A stretch of DNA of 35,323 nucleotides from an uncultured Verrucomicrobiota bacterium. Its GTDB lineage: Bacteria; Verrucomicrobiota; Verrucomicrobiia; Limisphaerales; UBA9464. Shown here piece after piece: positions 1 through 7,450 of the stretch. The stretch spans positions 1-35,323 of the forward strand of contig CAJAHH010000101.1 of assembly GCA_903939515.1 (NCBI GenBank). The letters run 5' to 3'. The position numbers and the translations under genes are program-made. The number at the start of each line of letters is the position of its first letter. The first letter of the stretch is position 1. The notes below the pieces were generated by a model, which was not told the DNA's origin, did not search any database, and worked only from the letters and a program-made list of their open reading frames with translations.

Positions 1-117
1 GGACTCAACAGCCTGTTCTCAGCTGTGAAGCGCAAGGCCCGCGGGTATCGGTCGGTCGAGTACATGACCACCATGCTCTACTTCGTCGCTGGTAAACTCA
101 CCCTACCGTGCTACTGA
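1..117 (+). CDS. C-terminal end of an ISL3-like transposase (partial)
   Basis: The window opens inside a reading frame whose last 38 residues include KRKARGYRSVEYMTTMLYF and then GKL just before the TGA stop. A basic 'K-ARGYR' stretch followed by a hydrophobic 'MIY-GKL'-like end is typical of the C-terminus of ISL3 (IS204/IS1001/IS1165) DDE transposases. The start and catalytic core lie outside the window, so integrity cannot be judged. The stop is followed within 25 bases by a plausible insertion-sequence end, which supports an IS tail over a chance frame. The family call rests on the C-terminal pattern only. Confidence 0.6.
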   Translation, partial: GLNSLFSAVKRKARGYRSVEYMTTMLYFVAGKLTLPCY

Positions 118-120
118 CCC

Positions 121-140
121 ACTGAAAGTAGCGAGGAACC
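121..140 (+). repeat. putative right terminal inverted repeat of the ISL3-like element
   Basis: Just after the transposase stop the sequence reads ACTGAAAGTAGCGAGGAACC. On the opposite strand this begins with GG, as ISL3-family ends usually do. The next eight bases (ACTATTTT, 141-148) are AT-rich and could be the 8-bp target duplication made by this family. The left end is not in the window, so neither the repeat nor the duplication can be confirmed. Confidence 0.4.
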
Positions 141-253
141 ACTATTTTCCAGTCATTCAAGGGTTCTTAAACACTCTTAAGTGACATTCGAAAGACTAAC
201 TGGCAACATTTTGAAGACGCGCCGCGTGGCGTGAATTGAAAAACTACGAGGCG

Positions 254-1117
254 ATGGCTCAGGACAACATGCAGTTGCAGCGGTGGGAATTGAAGTACCT
301 CATTCCCGAAGAAGTAGCCTTGGCTCTTCGTGAGTTCGTTTCCTCATATCTGGAGATTGATGAGTACGGGGCCCATCGGCCCAATCTGTCCTATTCGATC
401 CATAATCTTTACCTCGATTCGGAAGACCTTCGGATTTATTGGGGCACGATCAACGGCAACAAGAACCGTTTCAAACTCCGTTTGAGGTTCTACGCCGACA
501 GCCCCGATCCCCAGGCCCCCGTCTTCTTCGAGATTAAGCGTCGGATGAATGATGCCATTATCAAACAGCGCTGCGGTGTCCAGCGATCGGTGGTGGAGTC
601 TGTCTTGGGAGGGCAATTGCCCGATGTAATGGGGTTGGTGAGTCAAGATGCCCGTCAATTGGCGGCCATCCAGCGGTTTATCGAATTATCTTGTGAACTG
701 AGGGCCTACCCGGTCGCCCATGTCGCCTATGATCGGGAAGCTTGGATTAGCCCCCATGATAATTCAGTCCGCGTGACATTTGATCGGAATGTCCTGATCT
801 CCCCGGAGTTCAGCGCTCGCTTCACCTCTGAGATGGACGATCCCTCGTCGGTCTTTGGCAACTGTGTGATCTTGGAGCTCAAGTTCACCGGTCGATTTCC
901 GGATTGGTTTGGTGAGATGGTTCGGGTCTTTGGTTTAAGACAAGGATCGGCTTCCAAGTATGCCGACGGTATCGCAGTCAAAGGGGAGCACCACTTCCTG
1001 CGGAACCTGGGTACGGGTGGCAAAAACTTCGAGGTTGGGCTGGCGGCCGAGCACAAACAGGCGCGACTATCCCGCCTCGCGCGATGGCTGGGTGACACCA
1101 GCTTTTCACGAACATGA
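254..1117 (+). CDS. VTC-domain polyphosphate polymerase-like protein
   Basis: This protein of about 287 residues resembles the VTC domain, which in yeast Vtc4 makes polyphosphate from ATP inside a basic tunnel. Visible landmarks are RWELKYLIP (residues 10-18), the basic strand FKLRLRFY (73-80), FFEIKRR (91-97), a late ILELKF acidic/basic strand and SKYADG near the end; the alternating Arg/Lys strands and metal-binding Glu fit the family. The frame also opens at a TTG (236), but that has no ribosome site. ATG 254 or ATG 269 (preceded by AGGA) is more likely. The stop overlaps the next start (ATGA), so translation is probably coupled to the DUF4956 gene, the usual bacterial partner of VTC genes. 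Confidence 0.82.
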   Translation: MAQDNMQLQRWELKYLIPEEVALALREFVSSYLEIDEYGAHRPNLSYSIHNLYLDSEDLRIYWGTINGNKNRFKLRLRFYADSPDPQAPVFFEIKRRMNDAIIKQRCGVQRSVVESVLGGQLPDVMGLVSQDARQLAAIQRFIELSCELRAYPVAHVAYDREAWISPHDNSVRVTFDRNVLISPEFSARFTSEMDDPSSVFGNCVILELKFTGRFPDWFGEMVRVFGLRQGSASKYADGIAVKGEHHFLRNLGTGGKNFEVGLAAEHKQARLSRLARWLGDTSFSRT

Positions 1118-1806
1118 ATCTTTCCGACCTGATTCTCAGAGGTGATTTTGGAACTGCTCAGGATGACCTGAGTGGTATTCTTTTGGGCCTCCTGATTGCC
1201 TTTTTGTGTGGGCATGTCGTGGCTTGGGTCTACATGGCCTGCCACTCGGGGCTCAGCTATTCTCGGTCCTTCGTCAATTCGTTGATCGTTCTTTGCGTGA
1301 TCGTCGCGTTGGTGATGGCGGTGATGTTCAACAATTTGCTGATGGCCTTCGGAATGATGGCCGTCTTCGCGGTGGTGCGGTTCCGCAACATCCTCCGCGA
1401 CACCCTCGATACCACTTACATCCTTGCCAGCATCAGCACCGGGATGGCGGCGGGCACCCGCAAGTTCAGCACAGCGATTCTGGGCTGCCTGATCTTTGCC
1501 TTGGTCATGCTCTACTTGCACTGGACCTCCTTTGGCGCGCGGCACCGGTATGATTTGATCCTCAACCTTCATTGGGGACGTCCACTCGACGAGTTGCCTC
1601 GATTGGTGGATTTGCTGGCTCGCCATGGGCGTCGCAACCAGTTGGCCAGCCAACGGGCTGGAGGCACTTCCGACGGTGCCGACCTTTCTTATCGTATTCT
1701 TCTGAGAGATGCGTCGCGCTCCGGAGAATTGGTGTCTGAGCTCAAGGCGTTTCCCGGCGTGTCCCGGGTGACCAGCCTCAAGGCCGAAGAAGAATCTGAA
1801 ATGTAA
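1114..1806 (+). CDS. DUF4956 domain-containing membrane protein
   Basis: This 230-residue protein has a short N-terminus, then hydrophobic segments at about residues 20-42, 50-80 and 118-137. The loop VRFRNILRDTLDTTYILAS and the following GMAAGT are the most recognisable parts of the DUF4956 family. The C-terminal 85 residues are soluble and probably cytoplasmic. The molecular role is unknown. The family sits beside VTC-domain polyphosphate polymerases in many bacteria, so a role in handling or exporting polyphosphate is a reasonable inference. The start overlaps the upstream stop by four bases, and the HlyD-like gene begins four bases after this stop, so all three are likely one transcript. 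Confidence 0.8.
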   Translation: MNLSDLILRGDFGTAQDDLSGILLGLLIAFLCGHVVAWVYMACHSGLSYSRSFVNSLIVLCVIVALVMAVMFNNLLMAFGMMAVFAVVRFRNILRDTLDTTYILASISTGMAAGTRKFSTAILGCLIFALVMLYLHWTSFGARHRYDLILNLHWGRPLDELPRLVDLLARHGRRNQLASQRAGGTSDGADLSYRILLRDASRSGELVSELKAFPGVSRVTSLKAEEESEM

Positions 1807-1810
1807 TCGA

Positions 1811-2977
1811 ATGCAGGACCAATCCCCATTGAGTTCCGGAAGTGCGTTGACGCCGATTCCGACGCCGGCTGGAACCCTGTTCCGAGAGTTCCGGATTCAG
1901 GCTTTCCCTTACATCGCCTTCATGTTGGTGGTGGGGTTAACCGTTTGGCTTTGGCGCGGTTATGTAGGGCCGGCTACTTGGGTGGGAGAAGTCGAGTCGG
2001 TGCGAGGCGTTGTGTCCAGCATGGGCCCCGGCCGCTTAGCTCAACTGCAAGTCGACGCATTGCAACGGGTAACGGCGGGGCAGGTGTTGGCCCGGGTGAT
2101 CACTGTTGAGCCGCGCATTTTGGAAGCCCAGATATCCCTCAGCAAGGCGCGCATCGACCTGATCCGCGCAGGGACAGATTCGGATCTGCGGAAACAAAAC
2201 AGCCGAGTCAATCTAGAGAGCCTCCGCATCGATTGGATGTCCAAGCGCGTGGATTGGCTCTCGGCCAAAGCGCGGAGCACCTACCGACAGCTCGAACTGG
2301 CTCGTATCGAAAAGCTGCGATCCGGAGTCGTCAATGGGGTGGGCTCCGTACCCTTGCCAGTGGTGAGTCAGAACGATCTCGATGCTTCACACCGTGACAC
2401 CGCCATCGAAGAGGCAACCGTCAAAGAATTGGAACAGTTGGTGACGCAAATCGGCGCAACTATCCAGCAACTGTCGGCCCATCGAATCGAGGACCAAGAC
2501 TCGTCGTCCACCACTGCTGCCATTGAGGTAGAATCTAAGAATCTCGACCTCTTGGAGTCGCAGATGATGCCGATTGATCTCATGGCGCCCTTTGATGGTG
2601 TCGTGAGCGTGGTGCATCGCTGGAGCGGAGAGACTATTCAGGCAGGTGAGCCTATTTTGACCGTCTCCCAAGAGAAGCCTTCCCGGGTTGTGGCGTTCAT
2701 TCGGCAGCCCATCCAAATTCAGGCCCAGCCCGGGATGAGGGTAGAAGTTAGGGCTCGAGGAGGAAGACGCGAAATGGGTGTCGGTGAAGTACTGCGAGTC
2801 GGATCTCAATTAGAACCCATTTCGTCGACGCTCTTGCCCAGAACTTCCGGCCTGCCCGTAGGCGGTAGCTCCGGGGGTAGCGCGACTGAAAATGGGCTTC
2901 CAGTTCTGGTTTCTTTGCCCGCTAACCTCACGCTGTATCCGGGCGAGGTCGTGGATCTGCGAGTCGTAATCCCCTAA
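1811..2977 (+). CDS. HlyD-type membrane fusion / efflux adaptor protein
   Basis: This 388-residue protein has one N-terminal membrane anchor (about residues 31-50) and then a periplasmic adaptor layout. A first half-lipoyl motif lies around residues 65-100, with a short conserved run ending in AGQVLARV. A long helical coiled-coil hairpin covers about 105-250. A second half-lipoyl/barrel region starts at MAPFDGVVSV, and a beta-rich end follows. Adaptors of this type link an inner-membrane pump to an outer-membrane channel. No pump or channel gene is adjacent; the partners in the operon are VTC and DUF4956 proteins, which is unusual for an adaptor. The substrate is unknown. Confidence 0.8.
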   Translation: MQDQSPLSSGSALTPIPTPAGTLFREFRIQAFPYIAFMLVVGLTVWLWRGYVGPATWVGEVESVRGVVSSMGPGRLAQLQVDALQRVTAGQVLARVITVEPRILEAQISLSKARIDLIRAGTDSDLRKQNSRVNLESLRIDWMSKRVDWLSAKARSTYRQLELARIEKLRSGVVNGVGSVPLPVVSQNDLDASHRDTAIEEATVKELEQLVTQIGATIQQLSAHRIEDQDSSSTTAAIEVESKNLDLLESQMMPIDLMAPFDGVVSVVHRWSGETIQAGEPILTVSQEKPSRVVAFIRQPIQIQAQPGMRVEVRARGGRREMGVGEVLRVGSQLEPISSTLLPRTSGLPVGGSSGGSATENGLPVLVSLPANLTLYPGEVVDLRVVIP

Positions 2978-3059
2978 GGATCGTCGGCATTGGGGCTCTG
3001 GAGCCGAATCCGATGGAGGCCGTTAAACGGGTGCGATTTCCGAAACGATGCAGCCCGGA

Positions 3060-3115
3060 TGTAGCCCAATGACTTCCTAGGTAGGGACCGATCTGTGAGC
3101 AGTCCGGCCCTGCGG
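3060..3115. repeat. intergenic hairpin repeat, copy A
   Basis: First of two related copies of about 56 bp in the gap between the HlyD-like gene and miaA. Shared blocks are TGTAGCCC, CTTCCTAGGTA, GGACCGATCT and CCCTGCGG. The core GGACCG...AGTCC can fold as a short hairpin, with one changed base compared with copy B. It lies between convergent genes. Confidence 0.6.
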
Positions 3116-3247
3116 TACTGCCCGTCGAGATTGCCTACCATGGAGAGTGACGTATCTCTGTCCTTTTCGTCGACGTGGCGCTTTCGGAGAAATTGCCCCA
3201 CCTCGGAGGTGCTCGGGTGAGGCTGAGTTTGCGGAGGGACCCTGGGG

Positions 3248-3304
3248 TGTAGCCCGAAGAGCTTCCTAGGTAAGGACCGATCTCCGAGCGGTCCGTCCCT
3301 GCGG
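3248..3304. repeat. intergenic hairpin repeat, copy B
   Basis: Second copy, in the same orientation as copy A and about 190 bp away. It has a perfect 6-bp stem, GGACCG with CGGTCC, around a 9-base loop, followed by the shared CCCTGCGG block. It ends about 10 bp from the miaA stop. Copies differ at scattered positions and by one base in length. This looks like a dispersed REP-like family. The rest of the 2978-3313 gap shows no gene. Confidence 0.6.
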
Positions 3305-3313
3305 CGTTCCGGC

Positions 3314-4228
3314 TCAGCGGGGGGGCAGAGTCTGGAGGATTCGATCTGCGGTCTGTGAGGGCGATTCGTTGGTTCCCACTTCCAGCCACGCCAGATCGAG
3401 TTGGCCCTGCATCCAGGTCATTTGCCGTTTGGCGAATTGACGCGTCTTAGCCTGAACTCGCTCGACGGTCTCGCGCAGCGACACGACTCCCTCCAGGTGC
3501 TCGACGACTTGCCGGTACCCGATGGCTTGCAAGGCGGTGCGGTTCTCTCGCAAACCGTGCTTCAAAAGACCTTGGGTTTCTGTGACCAGTCCGGCCTGGA
3601 ACATACGGTTCACCCGCTCGTCGATTCTGCGAATTAGGGTGGGTCGGTCGCGCTGGATCCCAAAGGCTCGGCCTGCGGTTAGGGTTCCGCCGTGTTCTGG
3701 CCAGCGGGCTCGCTGGACTGAGAAGGGTTGGCCCGTAAGTCGGATGACTTCCACGGCTCGGACCAAGCGACGTCGATTTTGCAGGTCGATCTGGTCGAGA
3801 GTGATTGGATCTTTGCGGGCCAGTTCCTCCAAGAGCTCCGCGGTCGTGGCCGCTTCGAGTTCGGCTCGCAGGAGGGGATCGGGAGGAGGCGCCGAACCCA
3901 GTCCGCCCAGCCACGCATTAAAGTAAAGTCCGGTGCCACCGCATAAGATCGCAGTCCGGTTCCGCCCTTCGATGTCTTGGATCGCCGCCGTTGCCGAGTG
4001 GACGAATCGGGCTGCATCGAAAGACTCATTCAGACCCACGACATCGATGAGATGGTGAGTGACGAGCGCTCGCTCTGCGGCGGAGGGCTTGGCGGTACCG
4101 ATGTCTAACCCCCGATAGACTTGCATCGAGTCCACCGAGATGATCTCGCCACCGAGTCGGAGTGCCAATTCAAGGGCCACGGCCGACTTTCCGGAAGCCG
4201 TAGGGCCGGTCAGGAGAATGGGTCTCAT
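3314..4228 (-). CDS. miaA: tRNA dimethylallyltransferase
   Basis: MiaA transfers a dimethylallyl group to N6 of A37 in tRNAs that read UNN codons. This 304-residue protein shows the P-loop GPTASGKS near its N-terminus, ISVDSMQVYRGLDIGTAKP, HHLIDV, GGTGLYFNA and the late QAIGYRQ motif, all standard for the family. The frame is open further upstream inside lspA, but ATG 4228 puts the P-loop at the expected N-terminal position and overlaps the lspA TGA as ATGA, so translational coupling is likely. It is the last gene of the purC-ribH-lspA-miaA run. Confidence 0.95.
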   Translation of the reverse strand: MRPILLTGPTASGKSAVALELALRLGGEIISVDSMQVYRGLDIGTAKPSAAERALVTHHLIDVVGLNESFDAARFVHSATAAIQDIEGRNRTAILCGGTGLYFNAWLGGLGSAPPPDPLLRAELEAATTAELLEELARKDPITLDQIDLQNRRRLVRAVEVIRLTGQPFSVQRARWPEHGGTLTAGRAFGIQRDRPTLIRRIDERVNRMFQAGLVTETQGLLKHGLRENRTALQAIGYRQVVEHLEGVVSLRETVERVQAKTRQFAKRQMTWMQGQLDLAWLEVGTNESPSQTADRILQTLPPR

Positions 4229-4761
4229 TTCGGAGTGCTGCCACCGACTGGCTTCCCGGAGTGGGCCACCGTTTCCGCCTGCCAAGAGAGGATCAGAAGA
4301 ATGGCCACTGCGGTGCAAATCGCCGAATCCGCTACGTTGAAAGCCGGAAATCCGAGTTCCGCGCCGCTGCGCCGGTTCCAATAGAACCGGAGAAAATCCA
4401 CCACGTGCTCATGAACAATGCGATCGAGCAGGTTGCCGACGATACCGCCAAAGAGCAGACCCAAGGCGATTTGCCCCAGACGTTGATGGTACTCGAAGTG
4501 ACGTCGCCAACCCCACAGCGCGAGCATGGCAATGGCTGAAAACACGGCCAGCCAGTTATTGTGATGCCGGAATATGCTCCAAGCCGCCCCGGTGTTGCCC
4601 CAGTGAACGAGTTTGAAGAACCCCTCGAGGATCGTTTGCTCGGCACCGAATTCCATCCAACGCATCACCATCCACTTGGTCAGTTGGTCCAGACCGAGAA
4701 TCGTCACGGCAAGACCCAGGGTCAGGCGGTCCGATGAAATGGGGGATCCGTTGGATGTCAT
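4225..4761 (-). CDS. lspA: lipoprotein signal peptidase (signal peptidase II)
   Basis: LspA is the inner-membrane aspartic protease that removes signal peptides from prolipoproteins after lipidation. The 178-residue protein has four hydrophobic segments and the family motifs: LDQLTK (24-29), NTGAAW (56-61), GGIVGNLLDR (105-114), VVDF and FNVADSA. The catalytic Asp pair should be D122 (VVDF) and D145 (FNVAD). It starts 12 bases after the ribH stop and its stop overlaps the miaA start. Confidence 0.95.
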   Translation of the reverse strand: MTSNGSPISSDRLTLGLAVTILGLDQLTKWMVMRWMEFGAEQTILEGFFKLVHWGNTGAAWSIFRHHNNWLAVFSAIAMLALWGWRRHFEYHQRLGQIALGLLFGGIVGNLLDRIVHEHVVDFLRFYWNRRSGAELGFPAFNVADSAICTAVAILLILSWQAETVAHSGKPVGGSTPK

Positions 4762-4773
4762 GTCGGGGGCAGG

Positions 4774-5271
4774 CTAACCGGTTTGGCGTCGCGAACCGGG
4801 CGATTGAATGCTGGCAAGGGCCTCCACGATCTCGAGAGCGGCGTGGGCGGCCTCGATGCCGCGGTTGGTCCGTGGGTCAATGCAGCGCTGTTCGGCCTGC
4901 TTTTTGGTCTGGATGGTTAGAACCTCATGGATGCAAGGGATCCCGGTAGAGAGGCTTATTTCCATCAGGGCCCGGGTGACGGCGCTACCGATTTGTTCAG
5001 CGTGGGAGGTTTCGCCCTGCCAAAGAACTCCCAGGCAAACGACGCCTCGGACCGGACTGCGTTTGCGCCGAGCCAGAGCCGAGGCGGCCATCGGAATCTC
5101 AAAGGCTCCGGGTACCCGGACGACCTCCACGATCGAGGCCCCTGCCGCCTCCAACACCGACCGGGCTGCCTCCAGCATCGGTTCGGTGTACTCAGAGTTG
5201 TACCGAGAGCAGACGATGGCAAAACGGCCGTCGGTGCGCAGGGGATCTTTTAGGGTCGGAGCCTTGAGCAT
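4774..5271 (-). CDS. ribH: 6,7-dimethyl-8-ribityllumazine synthase
   Basis: RibH condenses 5-amino-6-ribitylamino-uracil with 3,4-dihydroxy-2-butanone 4-phosphate in riboflavin synthesis. This 165-residue protein carries VPGAFEIP, a GVLWQGETSHAEQI segment and the C-terminal TNRGIEAA motif, with the active-site His in TSH. The usual GxVIRGxT stretch is changed to GVLWQGET, a modest divergence. It sits 21 bases downstream of purC. No other riboflavin gene is in the window. Confidence 0.93.
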   Translation of the reverse strand: MLKAPTLKDPLRTDGRFAIVCSRYNSEYTEPMLEAARSVLEAAGASIVEVVRVPGAFEIPMAASALARRKRSPVRGVVCLGVLWQGETSHAEQIGSAVTRALMEISLSTGIPCIHEVLTIQTKKQAEQRCIDPRTNRGIEAAHAALEIVEALASIQSPGSRRQTG

Positions 5272-5292
5272 GGAAATTTAGGCCGCAGCGAT

Positions 5293-6183
5293 TCAAAGCG
5301 AGGAACCTGTCAGCAACCGGTAGGCGTCTAGGTACTTGGCCTGTGTCTTGGCCACGATCTCGGTTGGCAGAGCGGGTGCCGGAGGGGTCTTGTCCCAGTC
5401 GAGGGTCTCGAGGTGATCACGGACAAACTGCTTATCAAAGCTCGGTTGTCCTCGACCCGGTGCATAGTGCTCGGCAGGCCAGAATCGCGAAGAATCTGGG
5501 GTCAGCACCTCATCGATGAGAATTAATTGCCCATCGACCTGTCCAAATTCGAACTTGGTGTCGGCAATGAGAATACCGCGGGTTCGGGCATAGTCGCGGG
5601 CAAACCGGTAAAGTCTCAGGCTCAGGTCGCGAGCTTGTTGGGCAATTTCGGGTCCGGTCAGTCGGGCCGCTTCATCGAAGGAGATGTTTTCATCGTGCCC
5701 GGATTCGGCCTTGGTCGCAGGCGTGAAGATGGGCTCCGGCAGCTCCGACGACTCTAACAATCCAGGGGGCAGCGCAATCCCGCAGACCGACCCGGACTTC
5801 TGGTACTCTTTCCAACCCGATCCCGACAGGTAGCCACGAACTACGCACTCGATGGGTAGCGGTTGGGTTTTCCGTACGATCATGCTGCGACCATTCAAGA
5901 CGGAAGCGAACGGCTTCAGTCGGTCGGGCAGGGGATCCTTGGCCTTGAGTAATCGATGGTTGGGGAGCCAGTTCTCGGTCTGGTCGAACCAGAAGTGGGA
6001 GACTTGCGTGAGGACTTCGCCCTTTCTGGGGATGCCGTTGGGCATAACGCAGTCGAAGGCAGAAATCCGATCGGTGGCAACGAAGAGGAGAGAATCTCCC
6101 AGGTCGAAGACTTCACGCACCTTACCCGATTTCACCTTGGTGATTCCGGGAAGGTCGAGGGAAAGGATGGGATCCGGCGACAC
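5293..6183 (-). CDS. purC: phosphoribosylaminoimidazole-succinocarboxamide synthase
   Basis: PurC ligates aspartate to CAIR in de novo purine synthesis. The 296-residue protein shows GKVREVFDLGD near the N-terminus, TDRISAFDC, the substrate-binding block ECVVRGYLSGSGWKEY, TKAESGHDENIS and the late DSSRFWPAEHY motif. Its length matches the roughly 300-residue SAICAR synthetase type. The start is a GTG at 6183 without an obvious ribosome site; no better start lies upstream of the GKVRE motif. It is the promoter-proximal gene of the minus-strand purC-ribH-lspA-miaA operon. Confidence 0.95.
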   Translation of the reverse strand: MSPDPILSLDLPGITKVKSGKVREVFDLGDSLLFVATDRISAFDCVMPNGIPRKGEVLTQVSHFWFDQTENWLPNHRLLKAKDPLPDRLKPFASVLNGRSMIVRKTQPLPIECVVRGYLSGSGWKEYQKSGSVCGIALPPGLLESSELPEPIFTPATKAESGHDENISFDEAARLTGPEIAQQARDLSLRLYRFARDYARTRGILIADTKFEFGQVDGQLILIDEVLTPDSSRFWPAEHYAPGRGQPSFDKQFVRDHLETLDWDKTPPAPALPTEIVAKTQAKYLDAYRLLTGSSL

Positions 6184-6339
6184 GGCGAAAACGTAGTACC
6201 TGAGTGGGGAAGGCCGAAGCGAAATATGGAGGGGAGACTCCGGCTCACAAGGGGGTCCAGGCGAGGCTGTCCGGAGTGTCTATCTTCAGGGCAGTCGCCG
6301 CCGGCTTTACTTCCGTGGCCCTGCCAGCACGCTCTAGGG

Positions 6340-6540
6340 ATGTCCGTGATCGCCAATGGCGAAACCGTTCCGACCGAGTTTCCGACCACCATCGAGCAGT
6401 TCCTTGTGCGTCGGGGGTTGCTTCCTAGAAGTGTGGTCGTGGAGCACAATGGAGACGCCGTGGCTCCTTCTGAGTTTTTCGAACGCGCCCTCAGCCCCGG
6501 AGACCGTCTCGAGATCGTTCGGATCGTGGCTGGAGGTTGA
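6340..6540 (+). CDS. thiS: sulfur carrier protein ThiS
   Basis: This 66-residue protein has the ubiquitin-like ThiS pattern: a short first strand (SVIANGE), a TIEQFL helix, VVVEHNGDAV, and the C-terminal LEIVRIVAGG ending in Gly-Gly. In this family the terminal glycine is made a thiocarboxylate and gives sulfur to the thiazole of thiamine. The frame is open further upstream, but that part overlaps purC antisense, so ATG 6340 is chosen from family length. No thiG, thiF or thiC is adjacent, and I see no TPP riboswitch in the 156 bases between purC and this gene. Confidence 0.88.
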   Translation: MSVIANGETVPTEFPTTIEQFLVRRGLLPRSVVVEHNGDAVAPSEFFERALSPGDRLEIVRIVAGG

Positions 6541-6595
6541 AGTCTCACTCCAAGTTGGCCCGCCGACTTTTTCGGCGTAGGACCTCTCCAACGGG

Positions 6596-7318
6596 TCAGC
6601 GACGTGAATGCCACTCCGGGTCTCCATACCGGGCTGACAAAGCTGCTTGCGCTCGCTCGATCGGGAATGGAGATTGGGCGGGTTCTGCTCCCCAACCACG
6701 GACCCAGCACTCACATAGTTTTTCCGGTGTGACGGGAACATTCCGGACAAAAGCCAAGTGATCGCGACTTTGCCGGTAGCCGGGCTGAGCGGAGGGAAAC
6801 CGGAGAAATCTCGGGATGAGACTCAGCGGGAAATCGTGCAGCAGAGTTCCGTGGAACAGCAGGTGGTTTCGCTTCCGGCGCTGAGCATTGCCCGAACACT
6901 TCTGTCCCTCGAGTGCCAGATCCGTGTGACCTTCTACGGTGACCGATTGCTTCAGCAACTCCTGCAAGAGCTGTCGGTTCCGTTCCATAATCCACTCGTT
7001 GGTGCCGGTGATCGAAGCTAAGGGACCCGATTCAGGGATGCGCAGGATCAGGCCATAGTTCCAGCAACCTGGCCCTTGTAGCACCGCCCCGCCGCCGCTG
7101 CAGCGACGCAGCACCGGCACACCGTGGAGAGCGCAGGTCTCCAGGTCCGCCTCGACGGCGGCCTGCTGGCCATATCCCAGAACCACACAGGGAGTTGGAG
7201 ATTCCCAGAACCAAAGGGCTTCACCGCCCTCTCCGGATTCGGCTCGCTCAAGAAACGCTTCATCCCAGGCCAATGGCTCGGCGAGCGACTTCATTTCGGG
7301 TGTCTGGAACCATTCCAT
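6596..7318 (-). CDS. lipoate-protein ligase A family protein
   Basis: This protein of about 240 residues belongs to the LplA/LipM-type biotin-lipoyl ligase fold. It shows RRCSGGGAVLQGPGCWNYGL, matching the family RRxSGGGAV..D.GN block, and QKCSGNAQ followed by LFHGTLL, where the Lys contacts the acyl-adenylate. It probably attaches lipoate or octanoate to lipoyl domains. Ligase and octanoyl-transferase activity cannot be separated from sequence alone. ATG 7318 is chosen; an in-frame TTG at 7360 lies upstream without a ribosome site. It converges on thiS with 55 bases between the stops. Confidence 0.82.
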   Translation of the reverse strand: MEWFQTPEMKSLAEPLAWDEAFLERAESGEGGEALWFWESPTPCVVLGYGQQAAVEADLETCALHGVPVLRRCSGGGAVLQGPGCWNYGLILRIPESGPLASITGTNEWIMERNRQLLQELLKQSVTVEGHTDLALEGQKCSGNAQRRKRNHLLFHGTLLHDFPLSLIPRFLRFPSAQPGYRQSRDHLAFVRNVPVTPEKLCECWVRGWGAEPAQSPFPIERAQAALSARYGDPEWHSRR

Positions 7319-7450
7319 GGTGTGGGGTTCAGCAGGCCTCGAACCGAGGGGTTCCTTCAAGCGGGAAGCGTCAAGATCGCTTGCGGATGGGAGGTAGGGA
7401 ACGCTTTCCCCTTTTCGAATCGGCGGTGTGGCGGTAACACGGGCCTACTG

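Noticed and set aside
6184-6339. Possible TPP riboswitch upstream of thiS
   Set aside because: None of the conserved TPP boxes (the CTGAGA and the later CCTGATCTGGATAATGCC-like segment) is present.
7124-7450. Upstream extension of the TPR protein frame
   Set aside because: It lies antisense to the lipoate-ligase gene, and a signal-like hydrophobic start occurs at ATG 7451.
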